Shown here in pieces: positions 1-4,258 of a stretch of 11,508 bases of DNA (position 1 is the stretch's first letter; each line of letters opens with the position of its first letter). The notes under the pieces were generated by a model. The model saw only the letters and a program-made list of their open reading frames with translations. It was not told the DNA's origin and did no database searches. Made by a program: the position numbers and the translations under genes. Origin of the DNA: Clostridia bacterium (GTDB lineage Bacteria > Bacillota > Clostridia > Oscillospirales > CAG-272); the NCBI GenBank assembly GCA_017504335.1, contig JAFVRI010000079.1:1-11508 (forward strand), written 5' to 3'.

Positions 1-600
1 ATTGAAACCTATAACGAGCAGGAGCTGCAACTGCTTTTGAAGAAGCCCAATGTCAAGAAATGCTCTTTTACCGAATACCAATGCTGGGTGATGACGAATT
101 TCTTTTTCAGTACGGGTGTCAGACAACGAAGTCTTATGCACATTCAAGTCAAGGACCTCGATTTCGATAATAACGTGGTCTACGTCAACGTCACGAAGAA
201 CAGAAAGCCTTTGATCGTGCCACTCAATCGAACAATGGTCAATATCCTCTCAGAGTACCTCAAATACAGACAACATAAATCAAACGACGACTTCCTTTTC
301 TGCAATGTCTTCGGTCAACAGCTCACGAAAAGCACCTGCTATCATATGCTCTATGAGTACAACAAACGTCGAGGCGTACAGACCACAGGCATCCACCGCT
401 ACCGCCATACCTTCGCAAAGCAATGGATCCTCAACGGCGGCAACGTTGTCTCGCTCTCAAAGCTTCTTGGACATAGCAGCTTGGACATAACACAGAACTA
501 TATCAATCTTCTCGTCAGCGAGGTAGCAAAACAGGTGGATGAATTCAATGTGCTTGATAAGTTCTATGGAAGAACCCATATTCCAATGGAAAAGGCTTAA
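1..600 (+). CDS. Tyrosine recombinase (phage integrase family), C-terminal catalytic domain, 5' end outside the window
   Basis: The frame is open from base 1 to a TAA at 598-600 (199 codons visible), so the gene starts upstream; the TTG at base 37 is an internal leucine codon, not a convincing start. The product is a site-specific recombinase that cuts and rejoins DNA through a tyrosine. Numbering from base 1, the catalytic set is visible: Arg41 in TGVRQRSL, the beta-hairpin Lys66 (or Lys69) before PLIVPL, His132 and Arg135 in HRYRH, His158 in LLGHSS, and nucleophile Tyr167 in DITQNYINL. Only the N-terminal arm/SAM-like domain is missing, because of the window edge. The family includes XerC/D-like proteins and integrases of phages and integrative elements; the HRYRH box and short tail resemble mobile-element integrases of Clostridia. 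The degenerate DNA downstream fits a recombination-prone spot. The family call is firm; the element it serves is unknown. Confidence 0.9.
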   Translation: METYNEQELQLLLKKPNVKKCSFTEYQCWVMTNFFFSTGVRQRSLMHIQVKDLDFDNNVVYVNVTKNRKPLIVPLNRTMVNILSEYLKYRQHKSNDDFLFCNVFGQQLTKSTCYHMLYEYNKRRGVQTTGIHRYRHTFAKQWILNGGNVVSLSKLLGHSSLDITQNYINLLVSEVAKQVDEFNVLDKFYGRTHIPMEKA

Positions 601-760
601 AGGTAGGAGGAATACTTTGATTTTTTATTTTTCATCATCATTTTAGTAAGCGACGCAGCACCACCTTGAATACGTGCATTAAAGGTTTGTCTTTCAGCCC
701 TTTGGATATGCTCATCATTACTAATTATTTCAATCTTATAAACATGAGAAGTATTCAATA
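597..760 (-). pseudogene. Possible fragment of a family A (phage-type) DNA polymerase
   Basis: On the minus strand a short open frame (open back to about 863) ends in TAA at 599-597, overlapping the recombinase stop. Its last part contains ERQTFNARIQGGAASLTK. This resembles the conserved stretch of family A DNA polymerases that follows the finger subdomain (the usual form is ERQAxNxPIQGTAADIxK), particularly the RIQGxAA variants of phage polymerases. Downstream of that lysine the frame becomes a low-complexity Met/Lys/Ser tail and stops, so the catalytic motif C is absent. Upstream the match fades within a few dozen residues, and no convincing start with a ribosome site was found. I read it as a decayed scrap from an element; chance similarity over about 18 residues cannot be excluded. 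Confidence 0.3.
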
Positions 761-877
761 TCCTTGGTGATCTTATTGACTGAAAATGGACCTCCGAGAT
801 ATTGTTATCTGTCGGTTTATCCTTTGATGTTGGGTTGGAACTCTGCAATAGGCAGAAAATCAAATATCGTGGGATAC

Positions 878-922
878 CTATTGAACAACTCCGTTCTGCG
901 TACAGTTAATTCGAAAACTCAT
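878..922 (-). pseudogene. Remnant of the 5' end of an AraC-family regulator gene (14 codons)
   Basis: Read leftwards from an ATG at 922-920, this encodes MSFRINCTQNGVVQ and then TAG at 880-878. The intact regulator at 3341-4063 begins MSFQINCTQNGVVQ, so 13 of 14 residues match. The DNA from 879 to 933 aligns with 4020-4074 with two differences, one silent and one Gln-to-Arg. Similarity stops abruptly at 878, exactly where the in-frame stop appears, and nothing resembling the rest of the regulator is seen to the left. Its ribosome site (GAGGAGGTGATG on the minus strand) and a promoter (TTGTAT, 17 bp, TATAAT) are still present, so the stub may be transcribed, but it is too short to be a regulator. 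Confidence 0.8.
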
Positions 923-939
923 AACATCACCTCCTCTTT

Positions 940-968
940 ATTATAGCAAAAATCTATCTTTTATACAA
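940..968 (-). promoter_or_regulatory. Promoter of the regulator remnant in copy A (leftward)
   Basis: On the minus strand the -35 element is TTGTAT (968-963) and the -10 is TATAAT (945-940), with a 17 bp spacer and an extended TGC just before the -10. It corresponds position by position to the promoter of the intact regulator (4112-4084), differing by one base in the -35. It therefore still looks functional and would transcribe leftwards through the stub and into the polymerase-like scrap. Confidence 0.55.
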
Positions 969-996
969 GTTATTCCTTGAATTGTTCTATCGGTTA

Positions 997-1017
997 TTGA
1001 TTTTTATGTGATATACT
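997..1017 (+). promoter_or_regulatory. Copy A rightward promoter with shortened spacer
   Basis: A -10 box TATACT at 1012-1017 preceded by TGA (extended -10, 1009-1011) matches the promoter of the oxidoreductase operon in copy B. The corresponding TTGATT is at 997-1002, but only 9 bp separate the two hexamers instead of 16 in copy B, so the -35 contact should be lost. The extended -10 could still give weak transcription towards hppA with an untranslated leader of about 180 nt. The element match is seen; activity is inferred. Confidence 0.45.
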
Positions 1018-1106
1018 TACTTTACTTGTTAAAACAGAATCAATGTATTGCGAGAGATGCGATCTTATGAATATGGAAATAAAGCAAAGGACGTGTCGCG
1101 GAAAGG

Positions 1107-1147
1107 ATGAATCAAATGAGTACCGACAGTTAGACGCACTTGATTTT
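1107..1147 (+). pseudogene. Remnant of the 5' end of the FAD-oxidoreductase gene (micro-ORF)
   Basis: The ribosome site and start of the large oxidoreductase are copied here: GGAAAGG at 1100-1106 followed by ATGs at 1107 and 1116 in the same arrangement as at 4250 and 4259. From 1116 the frame reads MSTDS and stops (TAG 1131-1133), where the intact gene continues MSTGRKIW. Some similarity continues to GCACTTGATTTT at 1136-1147, matching 4289-4300 after a short deletion. The remainder of the gene is absent. If this region is transcribed, the five-codon ORF could act as a leader peptide ahead of hppA, but that is speculative. Confidence 0.7.
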
Positions 1148-1184
1148 TTGACAAGTGATATCATAAAATATTTCAATTTTGAAA
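1148..1184 (+). promoter_or_regulatory. Possible own promoter and small inverted repeat upstream of hppA
   Basis: A consensus -35 hexamer TTGACA lies at 1148-1153, exactly where the similarity to copy B ends. The best -10 at acceptable distance is weak (TTCAAT at 1172-1177, 18 bp spacer). An inverted repeat TTTCAA-TT-TTGAAA at 1171-1184 covers this -10 and could be an operator or just AT-rich coincidence. No better promoter was found between here and the start codon. Confidence 0.3.
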
Positions 1185-1195
1185 ATGTGATTCTT

Positions 1196-1200
1196 GGAGG
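1196..1200 (+). promoter_or_regulatory. Ribosome binding site that fixes the hppA start
   Basis: GGAGG at 1196-1200 is followed by five T residues and then ATG at 1206, an ideal spacing. The in-frame TTG at 1194 overlaps this site and so is not a plausible start. Confidence 0.8.
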
Positions 1201-1205
1201 TTTTT

Positions 1206-3290
1206 ATGGAAATTATGATGGCGCTTTTCACGGCTGTCGGCGCGATCATTGCGTTGTTATTTGCGCTGATCGTCGCTCGCAGGGTGATGAAGTTTCCCGA
1301 AGGCACCGATTTGATGAAGCGGATTTCTCAATCGATTCGTCAGGGGGCAAATGCGTTTTTGAAACGGCAGTATAAGATCGTGCTGATTTTCTTTGGCGCA
1401 ATGTTTGTCGTTCTGGGCGTAATGGCGTTTATGGATCTGTTGACCCCGTATGTTCCGTTCGCATTCTTGACCGGTGGTTTTTTCTCAGCTTTCTCGGGAT
1501 TTATCGGTATGAAAATCGCTACGCTTGCCAATGCAAGAACCGCTAACGCCTGTCAGGAAGGACTGAATCGCGGTCTTCGCGTTGCTTTCTCTGCGGGAAG
1601 CGTTATGGGCTTTACCGTCGTAGGACTTGGCTTGCTCGATATTTCGGTATGGTTTATTCTTCTGAAATTCGTGTTTAAGCTCGATCCCTCGGATATTACC
1701 GGCGCAATGCTTACCTTTGGTATGGGCGCATCCGCAATGGCGCTTTTTGCTCGTGTAGGTGGCGGTATCTTTACCAAGGCCGCAGACGTTGGCGCGGATC
1801 TGGTTGGTAAGGTAGAGGCGGGGATCCCCGAGGATGACCCCCGTAACCCTGCCGTTATCGCCGACAACGTTGGTGACAACGTTGGTGACGTTGCCGGAAT
1901 GGGCGCTGACCTATATGAATCCTACGTAGGATCTGTTATCTCGGCTTGCGCACTGGGTGTTTCGGCGTTCGGCTCGATCAAGGCAATGGCGCTTCCGATG
2001 CTGATCGCGGCAGTCGGTGTGCTTTGCTCGATTCTGGGCACGTTCTTTGTAAGAACCAAAGAGGGCGCTTCTCAGAAGCAGCTGCTTCGCGCTCTCAGTC
2101 GCGGTACCAATTTCTCGGCGATTCTGATCGCCCTGGGTTCCTTCCCGCTTGTCTATTTTGTGTTAGGGGCGGAAAATTGGAAGATCTATTTCGCGATTCT
2201 CGCAGGCTTGGTCGGCGGTGTGTTGATTGGGCAGGCAACCGAATATTTTACCTCGGATAGCTATAAGCCTACCCGTAATTTGGCGGGAACGTCAGAAACG
2301 GGAACCGCAACGATCATCATCGGCGGATTGTCGGTTGGTATGCTTTCCACGCTGTTACCCATCGTGATCGTGGCATTTTGCGTACTCGTTGCTTATTTCG
2401 TCTCAGGTGGATCAGACAGTGCTTCCATGGGACTTTACGGCATTGCACTGGCGGCAGTGGGTATGCTGTCTACCTTGGGAATTACACTGGCAACCGACGC
2501 ATACGGTCCCGTTGCGGACAACGCAGGCGGAATTGCCGAGATGGCAGGCCTTGACAAGAAGGTAAGAGAGCGCACCGACGCACTGGACTCGTTGGGGAAT
2601 ACCACGGCGGCTACCGGAAAAGGCTTTGCAATCGGCTCTGCGGCTCTGACCGCGTTGGCTTTGATGGCTTCTTACATCGACAAGGTGAAGACGATCGACG
2701 GCGGCTTTGCGAAGATCGCCGATCTGAGTATTACCAATCCTACCGTCCTGATCGGTTTGTTTATCGGTGCCTGTCTGCCGTTCGTGTTTGCGGCACTGAC
2801 CATGAACTCGGTGGGACGCGCGGCGCAGAGTGTGGTCAAGGAGGTTCGCCGTCAGTTCAGGGAGATTACGGGACTGATGGAAGGCAAGGCAGATCCCGAC
2901 TACGCGCGCTGCGTTGACCTTTGTACCAGGGCAAGCTTGCGTGAGATGGTATTTCCAACGATCGTTGCCGTGGCTGCTCCCATCCTCGTGGGGCTGGTTC
3001 TCGGATGCACGGGTGTTGTCGGAATGCTGGCAGGCGCAACGGCTTCGGGATTTTTGATGGCGGTATTTATGTCCAACTCGGGCGGCGCTTGGGATAACGC
3101 CAAAAAGTATATTGAGAGCGGTGTCCACGGCGGTAAGGGCTCAGATTGCCACAAAGCGGCAGTTGTGGGTGATACGGTCGGCGACCCTTTCAAGGACACC
3201 TCAGGACCCGCAATCAACATTCTCATTAAGCTGCTTTCCATGGTTTCCATCGTCTTTGCGGCAATCGTTGTGAATTTCTCGATCCTTTAA
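1206..3290 (+). CDS. hppA: Membrane-integral, K+-dependent, probably Na+-pumping pyrophosphatase
   Basis: A 694-residue polytopic membrane protein, the usual length for bacterial H+/Na+-translocating pyrophosphatases. It hydrolyses cytoplasmic pyrophosphate and uses the energy to export cations. Substrate-binding motifs are intact: DVGADLVGKVE at 194-204, DNVGDNVGD at 220-228, and the C-terminal GDTVGDPFKDTSGP. GNTTAATGKG at 464-473 has Ala468 and Gly471, the pair typical of K+-dependent enzymes (Lys and Thr in K+-independent ones). Glu238, in ADLYESYVGS, sits at the position seen in Na+-transporting members; in plant-type H+ pumps the glutamate lies four residues later. It is therefore most likely a Na+ pump, or a dual Na+/H+ pump, which needs further positions to decide. 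The ATG at 1206 is chosen from its ribosome site. The gene appears monocistronic: a duplicated control region lies upstream and a hairpin terminator and the convergent regulator downstream. Confidence 0.95.
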   Translation: MEIMMALFTAVGAIIALLFALIVARRVMKFPEGTDLMKRISQSIRQGANAFLKRQYKIVLIFFGAMFVVLGVMAFMDLLTPYVPFAFLTGGFFSAFSGFIGMKIATLANARTANACQEGLNRGLRVAFSAGSVMGFTVVGLGLLDISVWFILLKFVFKLDPSDITGAMLTFGMGASAMALFARVGGGIFTKAADVGADLVGKVEAGIPEDDPRNPAVIADNVGDNVGDVAGMGADLYESYVGSVISACALGVSAFGSIKAMALPMLIAAVGVLCSILGTFFVRTKEGASQKQLLRALSRGTNFSAILIALGSFPLVYFVLGAENWKIYFAILAGLVGGVLIGQATEYFTSDSYKPTRNLAGTSETGTATIIIGGLSVGMLSTLLPIVIVAFCVLVAYFVSGGSDSASMGLYGIALAAVGMLSTLGITLATDAYGPVADNAGGIAEMAGLDKKVRERTDALDSLGNTTAATGKGFAIGSAALTALALMASYIDKVKTIDGGFAKIADLSITNPTVLIGLFIGACLPFVFAALTMNSVGRAAQSVVKEVRRQFREITGLMEGKADPDYARCVDLCTRASLREMVFPTIVAVAAPILVGLVLGCTGVVGMLAGATASGFLMAVFMSNSGGAWDNAKKYIESGVHGGKGSDCHKAAVVGDTVGDPFKDTSGPAINILIKLLSMVSIVFAAIVVNFSIL

Positions 3291-3297
3291 AATTCAA

Positions 3298-3331
3298 GGG
3301 ACTGTCTCAATTTCGCATTTGAGACAGCCCC
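3298..3331. terminator. Hairpin terminator between convergent hppA and the regulator gene
   Basis: Arms at 3298-3310 (GGGACTGTCTCAA) and 3319-3331 (TTGAGACAGCCCC) pair over 13 positions with one mismatch around an 8-nt loop. It starts 8 bp after the hppA stop and ends 9 bp before the regulator's stop. The T tracts on either side are imperfect (CTTCCTT rightwards, a short T run leftwards), but size, GC-rich base and position between convergent genes suggest termination for both strands. Confidence 0.75.
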
Positions 3332-3340
3332 TTCCTTATG

Positions 3341-4063
3341 TCATTGATTTCGGTATTCCTTTGGGGAAAGACCCATGACCGATTTGAACTTTTTGGAAAA
3401 ATAAATATAGTCGGTATATCCGCACTGCTCGGATATCTCGGTCAATGACTGTTTGTTTTGATAAATATCGATCAAAAAGCACGCATGCTTGATTCTGACC
3501 TCGGTCAGAAATTCGTTGGGCGTTTTTTTCATGATCCTCTTAAAGCAAGACCGTATGTAGTCCTTGGAATATCCGCTTTTTGACAAAATCAAGGCGAGAT
3601 CGATTTGCGAATCAAAGGCGTTTTGTGAGATTTCGGAAACAATTTTCCGAACGCATTTTTGAATTGCATAATCAATCTCCACTCTCTGCGTAAGAAAGCA
3701 AGCGTACGCCGTGCATAAAGAGGAAAGATAGGCACTGTTTCCAAAGCGGTTATCATAGATCATCTTGGCAAGTGTTGTTCCTTCATGCGTCTCGTTATCC
3801 GAAAAAAACTTTATGGTATCAAAATGCCAATATCCATCGAAATCACCTTCAATAGAAATGTTTTTTAATCCGTTTTCCGATATCGATCCGTGCTTGACGT
3901 TGGGGGGAACGATGATAATGGTACCCTCCTCAAACGGAATATTTCCCGCCTCCGTGCGCATATTGCCCTGTCCCTCAAGGTATAATATAATTTCGTAATT
4001 TTTATGCGTATGCATCGGATATTGAACAACTCCGTTCTGCGTACAGTTGATTTGAAAACTCAT
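3341..4063 (-). CDS. AraC-family transcriptional regulator with N-terminal cupin sensor domain
   Basis: A 240-residue cytoplasmic regulator. Residues about 10-85 form an AraC-type cupin: His18 and His20 in MHTHKNYEI, then LEGQGNM and the IPFEEGTIIIVPPNVKHGS strand pair that ends the ligand pocket. The last 100 residues or so are the double helix-turn-helix DNA-binding domain: IDLALILSKSGYSKDYIRS is the first unit, and LTEISEQCGYTDYIYFSKKF followed by MGLSPKEYRNQ is the signature second unit. Start ATG is at 4063-4061 behind GAGGTG. The gene is divergent from the oxidoreductase operon and shares a 195 bp intergenic region with it, the classical layout of a local, usually ligand-responsive activator. 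The pocket ligand is probably the operon's substrate or a derivative (inference). A 14-codon relic of a second copy of this gene lies at 878-922. Confidence 0.92.
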   Translation of the reverse strand: MSFQINCTQNGVVQYPMHTHKNYEIILYLEGQGNMRTEAGNIPFEEGTIIIVPPNVKHGSISENGLKNISIEGDFDGYWHFDTIKFFSDNETHEGTTLAKMIYDNRFGNSAYLSSLCTAYACFLTQRVEIDYAIQKCVRKIVSEISQNAFDSQIDLALILSKSGYSKDYIRSCFKRIMKKTPNEFLTEVRIKHACFLIDIYQNKQSLTEISEQCGYTDYIYFSKKFKSVMGLSPKEYRNQ

Positions 4064-4083
4064 AACATCACCTCTTCATTATC

Positions 4084-4112
4084 ATTATAGCATAAATCTA
4101 TTTTTTGTACAA
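4084..4112 (-). promoter_or_regulatory. Promoter of the AraC-family regulator
   Basis: On the minus strand -35 TTGTAC (4112-4107) and -10 TATAAT (4089-4084) are 17 bp apart, with TGC immediately before the -10 (extended -10). The expected start point is about 15 bp before the regulator's start codon, a short leader that still includes the GAGGTG site. TTGTACAA at the -35 is an 8 bp palindrome. Copy A keeps the arrangement with a single -35 change. Confidence 0.7.
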
Positions 4113-4134
4113 GTTTTTTCTTGGATTTATTCTA

Positions 4135-4162
4135 TTGATTATGAATTTATATGTGATATACT
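4135..4162 (+). promoter_or_regulatory. Promoter of the oxidoreductase operon
   Basis: TTGATT (4135-4140), a 16 bp spacer and TATACT (4157-4162), with TGA just upstream of the -10 making it an extended -10 promoter. The predicted start lies near 4169, leaving a leader of about 90 nt. The sub-optimal -35 is what one expects of a promoter helped by an AraC-type activator binding between the two divergent promoters; no operator half-sites could be assigned with confidence. Confidence 0.65.
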
Positions 4163-4242
4163 CATTCTGTATAGTAAAATAAAATCCATGTATTGTGTGA
4201 GAGGCGAGCTTTGACTACGAAACACAGCAAAAGGATTATCAC

Positions 4243-4250
4243 GGAAAGGA
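4243..4250 (+). promoter_or_regulatory. Ribosome binding site that decides the oxidoreductase start
   Basis: GGAAAGGA at 4243-4250 is 8 nt from the ATG at 4259, whereas the in-frame ATG at 4250 overlaps it. The arrangement is identical in copy A (1100-1107), so selection or recent shared origin preserved it. Confidence 0.6.
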
Positions 4251-4258
4251 TGAATCAA

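Larger units (their letters stand above)
879..1147. repeat. Copy A of a duplicated divergent control region (degenerate copy of 4020-4300)
   Basis: This block aligns end to end with 4020-4300 in the same orientation. The best stretches are 879-933 (55 nt, two differences) and 1099-1125, which is 27 nt identical to 4242-4268. The middle is clearly related but has drifted, with short indels. It runs from codon 14 of the regulator stub on the left, through both promoters, to the first codons of the oxidoreductase stub on the right. Outside these limits I see no similarity. With copy B it flanks hppA and the regulator as direct repeats about 3.14 kb apart. Confidence 0.88.

Noticed and set aside
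602..645. Small ORF after the recombinase behind AGGAGG
   Set aside because: From the TTG at 618 the frame stops after nine codons with no recognisable content.
1194..1205. TTG start for hppA four codons upstream
   Set aside because: The TTG overlaps the GGAGG ribosome site that serves the ATG at 1206.
2412..3128. Minus-strand open frame inside hppA
   Set aside because: It is antisense to conserved pyrophosphatase motifs and has no start signals or protein-like features.
4193..4258. Upstream non-ATG start for the oxidoreductase
   Set aside because: There is no ribosome site before it, and the extension falls in leader DNA whose copy-A counterpart shows no coding constraint.
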